Source: an uncultured Ruminococcus sp. (lineage in GTDB: Bacteria > Bacillota > Clostridia > Oscillospirales > Acutalibacteraceae). From it: DNA of 64,000 nucleotides. The stretch is taken from NCBI GenBank assembly GCA_934476515.1, contig CAKSNZ010000002.1:124001-188000 (forward strand), read 5' to 3'. The notes under the pieces are model-generated. The model saw nothing but the letters and a program-made list of their open reading frames with translations. It made no database searches and had not been told where the DNA came from. Shown here piece by piece: positions 25,824 through 36,462 of the stretch; the first letter of the stretch is position 1, and every line of letters begins with the position of its first letter. The position numbers and the translations under genes were made by a program.

Positions 25824-26234
25824 ATGAAAAACACATGGAACTGTATTCAGATAGCTTTTGCTACATTAGGTGGATACATTGGTACATTTTTAGGAGGTGC
25901 AGACGGTTTTCTATACACACTAATTGCCTTTGCAGTACTTGACTACATTACAGGTGTAATGTGTGCAATAGTAAACAAGAACCTATCAAGTGAAGTAGGT
26001 TTTAAAGGCATTTGCAGAAAGGTAGTTATTTTCATACTTGTAGGAATAGCTAACCTTATTGATGTTCACATTATCGGTTCAGGTAGTGTACTTAGAACAG
26101 CAATTATCTTTTTCTACATTTCAAATGAAGGTGTATCACTTCTTGAAAATGCCAGTACACTGGGACTACCTGTTCCAAGTAAGCTAAAAGAAATCTTAAA
26201 ACAAATACATAACAAATCTGAGGAGGATAAATAG
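25824..26234 (+). CDS. Phage holin (holin_4_1 / TcdE-like family)
   Basis: A 136-residue membrane protein with three hydrophobic segments (around residues 10-25, 35-55 and 70-110) and the family signature DYITGVMCAIVNKNLSSEVGFKG (quoted in part: DYITGVMCAIVNKNLSS). It would form the membrane lesion that releases the endolysin. It ends IHNKSEEDK just one base before the amidase ATG. Confidence 0.9.
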   Translation: MKNTWNCIQIAFATLGGYIGTFLGGADGFLYTLIAFAVLDYITGVMCAIVNKNLSSEVGFKGICRKVVIFILVGIANLIDVHIIGSGSVLRTAIIFFYISNEGVSLLENASTLGLPVPSKLKEILKQIHNKSEEDK

Positions 26235-26954
26235 ATGAAATACACAAACAGTAAACTAGTAGATTACAAAAGACTAAGTCCAAACCATTCAGGACTAAGA
26301 ACTCACACCATTGACAGAATCACACCACATTGTGTTGTAGGTCAATGTACAGTAGAAACCCTAGGCAGTATCTTTATGGACAGAAGCTATGAAGCAAGTT
26401 GCAACTATGGTATTGGTAAGGATGGTAGAGTAGTACTTATTGTTGAGGAGAAAAACCGTAGCTGGTGTTCTTCAAGCAATGAAAATGACCAGAGGGCCAT
26501 TACCATTGAATGTGCAAGTGAAATCTACTCTCCATATGAAATGAACAGCAAGGTGTACAACAAGCTAATCAAGCTTTGCATTGACATCTGCAAGAGATAC
26601 AACAAGAAGAAGCTACTGTGGTTTAATAGCAAAAGTAAGTCCCTAAGCTACAAACCTAAGTCTGATGAAATGGTGCTAACTGTTCACCGTTGGTTTGCAA
26701 ACAAATCTTGTCCCGGTGATTGGTTATATTCAAGACTAGGTAATGTGGCAAAGGAGGTTACAAAGGCACTTAATACATCAACCACATCTAAACCAAATAC
26801 ACAAACCTCATCAAAGAAAAAGTCTGTTGATACTATTGCAAGAGAGGTTATTCAGGGTAAGTGGGGTAACGGCTCAGCAAGAAAATCAAAACTAACAAAA
26901 GCAGGTTATGACTACAACGCCGTCCAAAAAAGAGTTAATCAGCTTTTAGCTTAG
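26235..26954 (+). CDS. Endolysin: N-acetylmuramoyl-L-alanine amidase with CW_7 domain
   Basis: A 239-residue lysin. Residues 1-165 are an Amidase_2 (PGRP-like) domain with zinc-binding residues in ITPHCVVGQ and LTVHRWFANKSCPGDW, and NYGIGKDGRVVLIVEE in the core. A serine/threonine-rich linker follows. The last about 45 residues (VDTIAREVIQGKWGNGSARK, then YDYNAVQKRVNQLL) are a CW_7 cell-wall-binding repeat. It completes the lysis module. Confidence 0.94.
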   Translation: MKYTNSKLVDYKRLSPNHSGLRTHTIDRITPHCVVGQCTVETLGSIFMDRSYEASCNYGIGKDGRVVLIVEEKNRSWCSSSNENDQRAITIECASEIYSPYEMNSKVYNKLIKLCIDICKRYNKKKLLWFNSKSKSLSYKPKSDEMVLTVHRWFANKSCPGDWLYSRLGNVAKEVTKALNTSTTSKPNTQTSSKKKSVDTIAREVIQGKWGNGSARKSKLTKAGYDYNAVQKRVNQLLA

Positions 26955-26977
26955 TACATAATTAAATATCTGTATCT

Positions 26978-27019
26978 ATATGCCCATTAAGGATTATTCC
27001 TTGATGGGTATATTTTTTT
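26978..27019 (+). terminator. Terminator of the phage late operon
   Basis: A long hairpin (TGCCCATTAAGGA / TCCTTGATGGGTA with TTAT loop) followed by T7. It closes the lysis module. The 185 bp to the next gene include a second GTCCTATTTATGGGAC palindrome and AT-rich promoter-like sequence with TTATAAT near 27104. Confidence 0.8.
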
Positions 27020-27204
27020 GCTCTTTTACTGTCCTATTTATGGGACTTAAACCATATTATTGTATAAAATCGTTGATAATTGTTGATATTATATAAAAAT
27101 TATGTTATAATCGACAATATAAAATATTTTTTGACAATCCAATAAAAGTGAATTGTTTGTATAGAATATCTAGTTGTTTTTACAAATATAGGAGGAAAAG
27201 TGAA

Positions 27205-30200
27205 TTGGATAAAAAAGTAATGTTTGATTACTTCAATGCTTTACACAAGGATAGAAGTGATACGGCCAACACATTAGAAAAACCGTCTATGAGAGGAATT
27301 TGGCGAAGTGTAACTGACAAGTATTCTGACCAAGCCCATTTTATATATGAACTAATTCAAAATGCTGATGATGCTGGAGCAAAGTCTGTACATTTTATTT
27401 TGGAGCCTACAAGATTGATTTTTATACATAATGGGGTAAATCATTTTTCTATTAGCAACCCTGAAACAGAGGAAAATGATTCGAATAATGGCAAATTAGG
27501 AGACATAAATGCTATTACTTCCGCAGCAAATTCTAATAAATCTTCAAAAGAGAATAAGATTGGAAAATTTGGTGTTGGTTTTAAAGCTGTTTTTCAATAT
27601 ACAACTACTCCATATATTTATGATACTAATTTTAAATTCAAAATTGATAGGTATATTGTTCCAACTCTAATAGATGAAGATTATCCAAATAGAAAAGAAA
27701 ACGAAACAGTTTTTGTTTTTCCATTTAATCATAAAGATAAAACCACGCAAGAATGCTATATGGATATTGAAGGCAAATTAAAATCATTGTCTCATCCAAT
27801 ATTATTCTTAAGTAATCTACGTGATATTTCATATGAAATTGAAAACACAGTTGGATTATATGGCAAAGTAGTATTAGAAACCATTGAATACGAAGATAAT
27901 ATGATAGCAGAAAAAATACATTTAATGCAAAACTTTGATAATGATATTATTGATAAATATCTTTGGATGTTTACACGTTGCTATAATGGATTGAAGTATT
28001 CTGTTGGATTTTTTATAGATGAAAATAATCATCTCGTTCCCGTAAATGAGCCTGCTTTTTGTTACTTTCCTACTAAGGAAACCACAGGATTGAAATTCTT
28101 GATTCATGCACCATTTTTACTAACTGATAGTCGTGAAGGAATTCGTTCTGGTGTTTCACATAACAATAAGTTAATAGAACTTCTTGCTGAAATGTCAGGT
28201 TTGGCTTTGCTTCACTTAAGAGACATAGGTGAAAGTAATTCTGTTAAAATAATTGATGACAACATTTTTTCAATTATTCCTTATAATGAAGATGACTTTT
28301 GTGACTTAGATGATACTAGTAAAGTTTCATTTATGCCTTTTTATATAGAAATTAATCATATTTTTAAAACTGAGGAAATTATTCCTACACGCACAGGTTT
28401 TACAAAAGCAAGAAATAGTTATTGGGCTGCTGTACCTTATTTATCAGAACTTTTTACTGATGAACAATTATCAGAAATATGTGCAAATAAAAATGCACAT
28501 TGGGCATTTGTTTCATTAGGACGTGATGAAGTACAGCGTAATAATAAGGAATTGTTTTTTTATATTAATGAGATTGTTAACACATGGTTAAATGAACAAC
28601 ATTTAATTCGTGGCAGATTTAAAAATAGGTATTCTAAAGTAAAAGATATTAATGGCATCACTGAAAGCTTTATCGAAAATCAATCTTTTGAGTGGTTATG
28701 TGCTCTATATAAATGGCTTTCAGAAACATCTCAACGTACCGAATTAGCTAAATATGCTCCGATATTTCTTGATCAGGATTCAAAAGCAACTGCTGCATAT
28801 TTTGAAGATGATGAAAATGAACACCTGCATATATTTTTGCCTAGTGATGTTGTTTTTAGTTGCAGAACTATACGCTCAGATTTTTTAAAGAATAGAGATG
28901 CACTAAAATTTATTAAGAAAATTGGTATTGAACAACCCTCTATTCGAGATGAAATTTTTAATGTTATTATCCCACAGTATATATATGGTGGAAATATTGA
29001 TTTCGATAAGCATTTTTGTATTTTCTTTAAATATTATCGTCAGTGCCCACAGGAGGAAATTGAAGAATTCATTGACGAAATTAGAGATTGTGAATTTATA
29101 AATTATAATACATTAGATGACCCTGATGTGTATAGAGGAAAAGCTTCAACTATATATATGCCGTCTGAAGAACTTATTGAGTATTTCCAAACAAAACCAA
29201 ACACAAGATTTATTCTATATGAAGAATATCTTGACTTAGTTGGCACATCTAACGAAAAGCAATTGAAATCATTTTTAGCGGAGTTAGGCGTTAAAAAATC
29301 AGTTAGTATTTCCACACGTAAGATTGAGTGGAGAGAGGAATTGAGAAGGGTTGATTTACCTCAACCTCGTTACTCTAAAAGAAAAAACTATGAAGAAGGA
29401 TATATTGACGGTTGCAAAGAAATTATAGATTATATTGTTAAAAATAAATCTTTAGAAAAATCTGTTATTTTATGGGAACTATTGTTGGACCTACAATCAG
29501 AATGTACTTATAATTGTAATTTAGATTTTCTTTTACATGGAACTTGTTATTATCATTACTATTCAAACAAGAGTATTACCTATGAATCTTGGAATGAACA
29601 ACTCCTAAAGAATGAAGCTTGGCTAATGAATTTAGATGGCGAATTTGTATCTCCAAAAAATCTTTCACAAAACGATTTGGCAGAAGAATATGAGATAAAT
29701 GATTATGCCAAAGATTTATTCAAATTTCTTGGTGTTAGGGAAGAAAATGTTATTACAGAAGAGGACAATAGCAATCTTACTGATAGTCAACGAGAGAAAG
29801 TTGAAATTGCTGATTATATTAGTGCAAATGATATTACATGGGAAGATTTAGAAAGATTAGCATTAGAAAAAAAGGCTCACAAATTAAGAGAACAATCTAA
29901 TTATGATTTTGATGAAGATAATAATGATAATGATGAATTGGATGAAGATGAGTATTTCGATGATGATTTAGAAGGTGATAATGAGGTTGATGAGACATCA
30001 GAATTTTCAAGTCAATCCAATAGAACTGGTAATCATAAAAAATTACATAAATCAACTACTAATGTTGCTAAGGATATTCTTAATCGAACAAATTCTGTGC
30101 CTTCTGCCCATACAAATGATGATGTTGATGATATTGATGATTATGATGATGACGAATTTATACCACGTTCTATAGATTTTAGTCGAAAAGCTGAAATTGA

Positions 30201-32361
30201 AAAGAACAAGGCAGCAAAGGCAATTGACAAAATAGCTTTTCAAGAAGAATTACATGAAAAAGCTTTAAATGCTACTAAATATACATATGGTTGGTTTAAG
30301 GCTCTTTTAGAATTAGAGTCCTATATTAGTAATGCTAATAACTCTAATAATAGAGAAATATCTATTAGTTTTGGAAGTGTAGAACGAGAGGTTGGAACAA
30401 AGCGTACTCTTATTTTAAAATATCCAAATAGAAACATCCCTCAATTTATGGAAGATTTGTCTGATATTCCACTATTACTTTATTTCGGCGAGCAAACTAA
30501 AACACTTGTAATAGAGGTTGCCAATGTTAAGTCCTATACACTAAGAGTGAAATTGAAGTCACATCCTGATATTAGTAATATCGATTTTTCTGAGGTGTCA
30601 GAGGCAAGAATTGATGCAAAAAGTCCCGAATTTTTAATGGATGAATTGCGTAAAGGATTTAATAATCTTGGTTATGATGATAATTTTAATATGCAAGAAA
30701 ATCTATATGAAAATATTGAGTTTGTTTTTGGTCCTCCTGGTACAGGAAAGACAACACATTTAGCTCGTAATATTCTTATTCCTTTAATGAAAAATGATAA
30801 TCCACTAAAAATTTTGGTACTAACACCTACAAATAAATCAGCTGATGTGCTAGTTAGAAAGATAATGGAAATAATGCAGGATGACGATTCTTATTGTGAT
30901 TGGTTACTTCGTTTTGGAGGTACCGGTGATGAAGTTATTGAACAGAGTCCAGTCTATCGTGATAAAACTTTTGATATTAGAAAAGTAAAAAAGAATGTTA
31001 CTATTAGTACTATAGCTAGATTTCCTTATGACTTTTTTATGCCTGAAGGTGCGAGAATTTTCTTGAATGGTATAAAATGGGATTATATTGTTGTTGATGA
31101 GGCTTCAATGATTCCACTAATTAATATTGTTTATTTGCTATATAAAAAGACACCAAGCAAATTTATAATTGCCGGTGACCCATTCCAAATAGAGCCAATA
31201 ACTTCTGTTGATATGTGGAAGAATGAAAATATATATACTATGGTACAATTGAATTCTTTTACTGAGCCACATACGATACCTTATGATTATAAGGTTACAT
31301 TGCTTACTACACAATATCGTAGTATTCCTTCTATTGGAAATATATTCAGTAAACTGTCATATGGTGGAATATTAAGTCACTACCGTAGCGAAGATAGTCA
31401 AATTAAACTTAATATTGAAGATGAACTCGATATTAAGCCACTAAATATTATTAAATTCCCTGTTAGTAAATATGAGAGTATATATCGTTCAAAACGATTA
31501 AATCACAGTAGTTCTTACCAAATATACTCTGCTTTGTTTACATTTGAATATGATACATTTTTAGCAAATAAAATTGCAAATGCTAATCCAAACAGATTAT
31601 TGAGGATAGGAATAATTGCACCATATCGTGCTCAGGCAGATTTGATTGAAAAGTTGGTTGCGTCAGAAAATATTCCTTCTACTATTGATATACAAGTTGG
31701 TACAATTCATGGCTTTCAAGGTGATGAATGTGAAATCATTTTTGCAGTTTTTAATACTCCACCCAATATTACTGCTAAGAAGGATATGTTTTTGAATAAA
31801 CGTAATATCATAAATGTATCTATAAGTAGGGCTACAGATTATTTATTTATTGTTATGCCAAATGATAAAACTGAAAATATTAATAATCTACGACTAGTTA
31901 AACGTGTAGAACGACTAATTAATAACAGTGCTTCTTACCAAACATTGTTTTCTGATGACTTAGAGTCACTAATGTTTGGTAATTCTAATTATTTGGAAGA
32001 AAATTCATTTTCTACTGGTCATCAAAGTGTTAATGTATATGGACTTCCAGAAAAGCAATATGAAATTAGGAGTGAAGAAACAGCAGTTGATATTCAGATT
32101 CATCAAGTGGTTGACAAGCAAAATCAAAAAGTGGATGAGGATAACACAAATACTACTAATGAAGCAACACAAAATAACTCTATTAAACATCTGAGAAAGA
32201 GAAAATCACAAATTGTAGTTAGCCCACAATATGGTCAAGGTGAGGTTATTAAGCAATATATTGATAAAGGAACTTCATATATTGATGTGAAATTTGAAAA
32301 TAAAACAACAACTTATGAAGAGGAAGTTGCATTTAAAACTAAATCCTTAATCAAAAAGTAA
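27205..32361 (+). CDS. Giant sacsin-type ATPase / SF1 helicase fusion, probable defence protein
   Basis: A 1718-residue protein. Residues about 1-250 are a GHKL/sacsin-like ATPase: ELIQNADDAGA (N box) and KFGVGFKAVF (G box). Residues about 905-985 are a very acidic D/E/N linker. From about 1170 there is an SF1 helicase: GPPGTGKTT, VVDEASMIP, AGDPFQIEP, TTQYRSIPS, TIHGFQGDE and VSISRAT. The last 50 residues (SPQYGQGEVIKQY, VKFENKTTTYEEEVAF) resemble the Tudor-like end of PcrA/UvrD. TTG 27205 fits GGAGG at 27191. It sits between lysis and integration genes, a usual site for phage cargo. Anti-phage function is inferred. Confidence 0.85.
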   Translation: MDKKVMFDYFNALHKDRSDTANTLEKPSMRGIWRSVTDKYSDQAHFIYELIQNADDAGAKSVHFILEPTRLIFIHNGVNHFSISNPETEENDSNNGKLGDINAITSAANSNKSSKENKIGKFGVGFKAVFQYTTTPYIYDTNFKFKIDRYIVPTLIDEDYPNRKENETVFVFPFNHKDKTTQECYMDIEGKLKSLSHPILFLSNLRDISYEIENTVGLYGKVVLETIEYEDNMIAEKIHLMQNFDNDIIDKYLWMFTRCYNGLKYSVGFFIDENNHLVPVNEPAFCYFPTKETTGLKFLIHAPFLLTDSREGIRSGVSHNNKLIELLAEMSGLALLHLRDIGESNSVKIIDDNIFSIIPYNEDDFCDLDDTSKVSFMPFYIEINHIFKTEEIIPTRTGFTKARNSYWAAVPYLSELFTDEQLSEICANKNAHWAFVSLGRDEVQRNNKELFFYINEIVNTWLNEQHLIRGRFKNRYSKVKDINGITESFIENQSFEWLCALYKWLSETSQRTELAKYAPIFLDQDSKATAAYFEDDENEHLHIFLPSDVVFSCRTIRSDFLKNRDALKFIKKIGIEQPSIRDEIFNVIIPQYIYGGNIDFDKHFCIFFKYYRQCPQEEIEEFIDEIRDCEFINYNTLDDPDVYRGKASTIYMPSEELIEYFQTKPNTRFILYEEYLDLVGTSNEKQLKSFLAELGVKKSVSISTRKIEWREELRRVDLPQPRYSKRKNYEEGYIDGCKEIIDYIVKNKSLEKSVILWELLLDLQSECTYNCNLDFLLHGTCYYHYYSNKSITYESWNEQLLKNEAWLMNLDGEFVSPKNLSQNDLAEEYEINDYAKDLFKFLGVREENVITEEDNSNLTDSQREKVEIADYISANDITWEDLERLALEKKAHKLREQSNYDFDEDNNDNDELDEDEYFDDDLEGDNEVDETSEFSSQSNRTGNHKKLHKSTTNVAKDILNRTNSVPSAHTNDDVDDIDDYDDDEFIPRSIDFSRKAEIEKNKAAKAIDKIAFQEELHEKALNATKYTYGWFKALLELESYISNANNSNNREISISFGSVEREVGTKRTLILKYPNRNIPQFMEDLSDIPLLLYFGEQTKTLVIEVANVKSYTLRVKLKSHPDISNIDFSEVSEARIDAKSPEFLMDELRKGFNNLGYDDNFNMQENLYENIEFVFGPPGTGKTTHLARNILIPLMKNDNPLKILVLTPTNKSADVLVRKIMEIMQDDDSYCDWLLRFGGTGDEVIEQSPVYRDKTFDIRKVKKNVTISTIARFPYDFFMPEGARIFLNGIKWDYIVVDEASMIPLINIVYLLYKKTPSKFIIAGDPFQIEPITSVDMWKNENIYTMVQLNSFTEPHTIPYDYKVTLLTTQYRSIPSIGNIFSKLSYGGILSHYRSEDSQIKLNIEDELDIKPLNIIKFPVSKYESIYRSKRLNHSSSYQIYSALFTFEYDTFLANKIANANPNRLLRIGIIAPYRAQADLIEKLVASENIPSTIDIQVGTIHGFQGDECEIIFAVFNTPPNITAKKDMFLNKRNIINVSISRATDYLFIVMPNDKTENINNLRLVKRVERLINNSASYQTLFSDDLESLMFGNSNYLEENSFSTGHQSVNVYGLPEKQYEIRSEETAVDIQIHQVVDKQNQKVDEDNTNTTNEATQNNSIKHLRKRKSQIVVSPQYGQGEVIKQYIDKGTSYIDVKFENKTTTYEEEVAFKTKSLIKK

Positions 32362-32371
32362 AACCTAATTC

Positions 32372-32414
32372 TATCCCTACTTAACTGAAATATGTTAGGT
32401 AGGGATATTTTTTT
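32372..32414 (+). terminator. Terminator of the helicase fusion gene
   Basis: A 14-bp stem TATCCCTACTTAAC / GTTAGGTAGGGATA with an 8-base loop and a T7 run. It isolates the cargo gene from the recombinase operon. Confidence 0.85.
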
Positions 32415-32496
32415 GCAAAATTTAAAAATATCCGCTCAAAATGATTTCTTATCTCCAGTGGAAAAGTAAAAGCATATTTATATACTGGAGGTTACT

Positions 32497-32742
32497 ATGA
32501 ATAATAATGAAAACAAATCTGTCTTAAAAGCAACAGATAATACCATGCATTTAAAGCAGGAGTTCTCCCCTATCTCCCACAATGACTTACAAAATGATTA
32601 TGATTATTTCAAAGCACAAGAAGTTGCAAATCTAATGCTAAATTCTGGACTTATTTCCTTGTCAGAATTCAACAAATTAACTCTTTTAAACCGTAAAACC
32701 TTCTCCCCTTTTTACGTAGAAATAATGTCAAAAATAACTTGA
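32497..32742 (+). CDS. SHOCT-like small protein preceding recombinases
   Basis: An 81-residue protein. Its C-terminal half, YDYFKAQEVANLMLNSGLIS followed by EFNKLTLLNRKTFSPFYVEI, is the SHOCT-like helix pair with the FSP ending that routinely precedes serine-recombinase clusters in Clostridia elements. It starts after CTGGAGGTTACT. It may help the recombinases or control directionality; this is not established. Confidence 0.8.
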   Translation: MNNNENKSVLKATDNTMHLKQEFSPISHNDLQNDYDYFKAQEVANLMLNSGLISLSEFNKLTLLNRKTFSPFYVEIMSKIT

Positions 32743-32795
32743 TTATTTCAGCATTTAGAGTGATATATATACAATAAGGAAAGGAGGTGTATGTT

Positions 32796-34355
32796 TTGAA
32801 AAAGGTTACAAAAATTGACAAGGTACAAAACGCACCAAGTCAAAAAGAAAAGATACGAGTTGCAGCCTATTGTCGTGTTTCTACCAGTAATGAAGCACAG
32901 TTGGAAAGTTTAGAGACTCAGAAAAGCCACTACGAAAACTACATTAATTCTCGTAGTGACTGGGAACTTGCCGGTATATATTTTGATGAGGGTATTACCG
33001 GTACAAAGAAAGATAAACGCCCTGAACTTTTGCGTTTGTTAAAAGATTGTGAAGCCAATAGGATAGATTTCATAATCACAAAATCCATCAGCAGATTTTC
33101 AAGAAGCACAACTGATTGCTTGGAACTAGTTAGGAAACTTCTTAATCTTAATATTCCTATTTACTTTGAAAAGGAAAACATCAATACCGGTTCGATGGAA
33201 AGTGAATTATTTCTTACAATTCTTAGTTCAATGGCTGAAGATGAATCAGCTTCTATTTCAGAGAATAAGAAATGGTCAAACAGAAAGCAATTTAGAGATG
33301 GAACATTTAAAGCTATGTGTCCACCTTATGGCTACTGCTATAATGATGGAACAATGTGCATTTTCCCTGAACAAGCAAAAGTTGTAAAGCGGATATTTTC
33401 TGATGCCTTATCCGGTAAAGGTACAACAACCATTGCAAAGGAATTAAACAATGATGGGATACCTTCAAAGCAAGGTAAGAAATGGAACCAAACAACTGTT
33501 AAGAAAATTCTTTCAAATGAAGCATGTATTGGTGACGCTATATTTCAAAAGACCTATACTGATGAGTATTTCAATAGACATATAAATAATGGTGAAAAAG
33601 AAATGTACTACATACAAAATCATCATGAAGCAATTATTAGCAAAGAGGACTTCAAGTCAGCTTCTGCTATAATTTCACAACATGCTACTGAAAAGAACAT
33701 CTCTAGTAATGATAATAAGTATAGAAACCGATATGCTTTTTCAGGGAAAATCATATGCAGTGAATGTGGAAATACCTTTAAAAGAAGATTACACACTAAC
33801 ACATATAGCAAGTATTGTGCTTGGTGTTGTAATACTCATTTAGCAGATAAGAGCAAATGCTCTATGCTTTATCTTAGGGATGATGACTTAAAGATAGCTT
33901 TTGCAACAGTCCTAAACAAATTAATCTATGGCCACAATCTTATTCTGAAGCCCTATGTTGAAGCACTAAAGAACATTTCCGGCAATAAAGACTTTGCAAG
34001 AATACAACACCTAGAACAGCTTATTAAACAGAATAAGGAGCAACAAGAGGTTTTAACTAAGCTACTGTGTCAAGGCTACATAGACCAAGTTCTATTTACC
34101 AATGAAACAAATTCACTTCTTGCTCAGTCCAGTAAATACAAAAAGGACATAGACGCAATTAATTCAACAATCAATAGTGACAATTCACGACATTATGAAG
34201 CAGAAAAGCTACTTTATTTTACCGAGCACAACACTATGATTAAAGAATACAGTGAAAATTTTTTTGAAAGATTTGTTGACCATATTATTGTTTATTCCAG
34301 ACATTTAGTTGGATTTGTTATGAAATGTGGTCTCACCTTTAAGGAGGTAATATGA
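32796..34355 (+). CDS. Large serine recombinase (integrase) 1
   Basis: A 519-residue site-specific recombinase. The N-terminal resolvase domain has [11 protein letters not shown] with the nucleophilic serine near residue 28 and TKSISRFSRSTTDCLE. The recombinase domain follows, then a zinc ribbon (CSECGNTF and CAWCCN) and a coiled coil. TTG 32796 has AAGGAGG 8 bp upstream. It is translationally coupled to the next gene. It could integrate or excise the prophage. Confidence 0.93.
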   Translation: MKKVTKIDKVQNAPSQKEKIRVAAYCRVSTSNEAQLESLETQKSHYENYINSRSDWELAGIYFDEGITGTKKDKRPELLRLLKDCEANRIDFIITKSISRFSRSTTDCLELVRKLLNLNIPIYFEKENINTGSMESELFLTILSSMAEDESASISENKKWSNRKQFRDGTFKAMCPPYGYCYNDGTMCIFPEQAKVVKRIFSDALSGKGTTTIAKELNNDGIPSKQGKKWNQTTVKKILSNEACIGDAIFQKTYTDEYFNRHINNGEKEMYYIQNHHEAIISKEDFKSASAIISQHATEKNISSNDNKYRNRYAFSGKIICSECGNTFKRRLHTNTYSKYCAWCCNTHLADKSKCSMLYLRDDDLKIAFATVLNKLIYGHNLILKPYVEALKNISGNKDFARIQHLEQLIKQNKEQQEVLTKLLCQGYIDQVLFTNETNSLLAQSSKYKKDIDAINSTINSDNSRHYEAEKLLYFTEHNTMIKEYSENFFERFVDHIIVYSRHLVGFVMKCGLTFKEVI

Positions 34356-34771
34356 TGGGTCATACACCACTTGGTTATAAAATAGAAAATGGTGTTGCAG
34401 TTATTGATAGAAAAGCCACTGCTAAAGTTCTTAATCTGTATAAAAACTATCTTAGTGGTCTTTCACTTATTAAATCTGCTAAAAAAGCCGGCATAAACAC
34501 ATCACATGCCGGTGCAAAACATATTATGCAAAATAAGCACTATCTTGGTGATGATTTCTATCCTGCTATCATTGATAAAGAAACCTTTGATGAAGTAGAA
34601 AACGAACTGAACCGAAGATTAGAAAAACTTGAAAGAAATTGTAAGCCAAAAGAAATGCCAAAGAAAAAGGTTCCTATACTCTTTCATTTTGGAGATATTT
34701 CAGAATATTATGATAATCCAATTAAACAAGCTGAGTATTTGTATAGCCTTATAGAAAGCGAGGTCATTTAA
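34352..34771 (+). CDS. Recombinase-domain-only protein
   Basis: A 139-residue protein with only the middle recombinase domain of a large serine recombinase ([41 protein letters not shown], and [16 protein letters not shown]) and no catalytic resolvase domain. It overlaps the genes on both sides by 1-4 bp, so it is part of a fixed three-gene unit. It probably binds att DNA or modulates its partners. It is not a decayed fragment, since coupling signals are intact. Confidence 0.82.
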   Translation: MMGHTPLGYKIENGVAVIDRKATAKVLNLYKNYLSGLSLIKSAKKAGINTSHAGAKHIMQNKHYLGDDFYPAIIDKETFDEVENELNRRLEKLERNCKPKEMPKKKVPILFHFGDISEYYDNPIKQAEYLYSLIESEVI

Positions 34772-36336
34772 TGGGAAATGTAATGGTTATTCCTGTGAAA
34801 AGGAAAATAGGCAACACTAATCGTAAAAAGGACACAAATCCTAAGTTACGAGTAGCAGCATATTGCAGAGTTAGTACTGACAGTGATGAACAGGCTACTA
34901 GCTATGAAGCACAAGTTGAGCACTACACAGAATATATTAAGAGAAACCCTGATTGGGAATTTGCCGGTATTTATGCCGATGACGGCATCTCCGGCACTAA
35001 CACAAAAAAACGTGAAGAATTTAATCACATGATTGATGACTGTAAGGCTGGTAACATTGATATGATTATTACCAAATCCATCAGTCGATTTGCCAGAAAC
35101 ACACTGGATTGCCTGAAATACATCCGACAACTCAAAGGCATGAACATTCCTGTTCTGTTTGAAAAAGAGTCCATCAACACGATGGATGCTAAAAGTGAAG
35201 TTCTTATCACTATCATGGCTTCTCTAGCCCAGCAGGAATCGCAATCCTTAAGCCAGAACGTGAAGCTGGGCTTGCAATACCGCTACCAGCAAGGCAAGGT
35301 ACAAATCAACCACAATCGTTTTCTTGGATACACGAAGGACGCGGACGGCAACCTCATCATCGATCCAGAACAGGCAGAAATCGTAAAGCGCATTTATCGA
35401 GAGTATTTAGAAGGACTCAGCATGGATAAGATTGCCGCCGGGCTGGAACGTGACGGTATCCTTACCGGAGCCGGAGGAAAAAGGTGGCACACAAGCACCA
35501 TCAACAAGATCCTGCGCAATGAGAAATACATCGGCGATGCCTTGCTCCAGAAAACCTACACAACTGACTTTCTGAACAAAACCAGAGTCAAGAACAACGG
35601 TCTCGTCCCTCAGTACTATGTAGAAGGTAACCACGAAGCTATTATTCCGAAGGAAATCTACTTACAGGTTCAAAAAGAGTTGGTCCGTAGGCGAGTAGTT
35701 AAAACCAGTGCCAACGGCAAGAAACGTAGCTACAGCTGCAATCACTGCTTCTCCCAAATCATCATCTGCGGAGAATGCGGTGAAATGTTCCGAAGGCTCC
35801 ACTGGAACAATCGTGGCGTTAAATCTATCGTCTGGCGCTGCATCAGCAGGCTAGAATCTACCGGATTGGAATGCCACGCCAGAACCATCAACGAGCTGGT
35901 CCTTCAGGATGCTGTCGTCAAGGCAATCAACCAAATGCTTGGAGACAAAAGTAGATATCAAGCACAGCTACAGCTAAACATTGCTTCAGTCATTCGAGCT
36001 TCGCAGGCAACCTCCGTTGAAAACATCGACGAGAAGCTGATGGCCTTACAGCAAGAGCTTATCCAGAAAGCCCAGAGCAAAGAAGCCTATGACGAAATTG
36101 CCGATGAAATATTCAGGCTTCGAGAACTGCGTCAGCAGACCACTATAGACACTGCCGCAAGAGACGAACAGATAAAGCGGATCAATGATCTACAGGATTA
36201 TATTGCACAACAGACTACCCATCTCACCGAATTTGACGAATCGCTGGTACGACGCTGGATCAAACAGATCACCATCTGGGATAACCGCATCACCGTCGAA
36301 TTGAAATCCGGTGTTAGTATCGATGTGGATGCATAA
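34771..36336 (+). CDS. Large serine recombinase (integrase) 2, compositionally chimeric
   Basis: A 521-residue recombinase with [13 protein letters not shown] (catalytic serine near residue 36), [15 protein letters not shown], a zinc ribbon (CGECGEMF) and C-terminal coiled coil. The first about 350-450 bp are AT-rich like the rest of the phage; from about 35.15 kb onward codons become clearly GC-richer (CAG, CTG, CGC, ATC). The protein frame stays intact across the change. This suggests homologous recombination between related recombinase genes of two elements. Confidence 0.93.
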   Translation: MGNVMVIPVKRKIGNTNRKKDTNPKLRVAAYCRVSTDSDEQATSYEAQVEHYTEYIKRNPDWEFAGIYADDGISGTNTKKREEFNHMIDDCKAGNIDMIITKSISRFARNTLDCLKYIRQLKGMNIPVLFEKESINTMDAKSEVLITIMASLAQQESQSLSQNVKLGLQYRYQQGKVQINHNRFLGYTKDADGNLIIDPEQAEIVKRIYREYLEGLSMDKIAAGLERDGILTGAGGKRWHTSTINKILRNEKYIGDALLQKTYTTDFLNKTRVKNNGLVPQYYVEGNHEAIIPKEIYLQVQKELVRRRVVKTSANGKKRSYSCNHCFSQIIICGECGEMFRRLHWNNRGVKSIVWRCISRLESTGLECHARTINELVLQDAVVKAINQMLGDKSRYQAQLQLNIASVIRASQATSVENIDEKLMALQQELIQKAQSKEAYDEIADEIFRLRELRQQTTIDTAARDEQIKRINDLQDYIAQQTTHLTEFDESLVRRWIKQITIWDNRITVELKSGVSIDVDA

Positions 36337-36421
36337 CTCCCATAGACACACAAAACCATCTATATAGCTGACAAAATTTATTTCGTTACGAATAGTCAGG
36401 ATATCAATCATTATTAATGAT

Positions 36422-36462
36422 AGCCTCACCACAGAATTTTATCCAGTAGTGAGGCTATTTTT
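36422..36462 (+). terminator. Terminator of the recombinase operon
   Basis: An 8-bp stem AGCCTCAC / GTGAGGCT with TTTTTA tail, just behind a palindrome ATCATTATTAATGAT. It lies between the recombinase operon and the facing minus-strand genes. Confidence 0.75.

Noticed and set aside
29975..30243. Short hydrophobic frames over the acidic linker of the helicase fusion
   Set aside because: They are shadow frames of GAT/GAA-rich codons (D/E runs read as I/M runs in other frames) and lack start signals.
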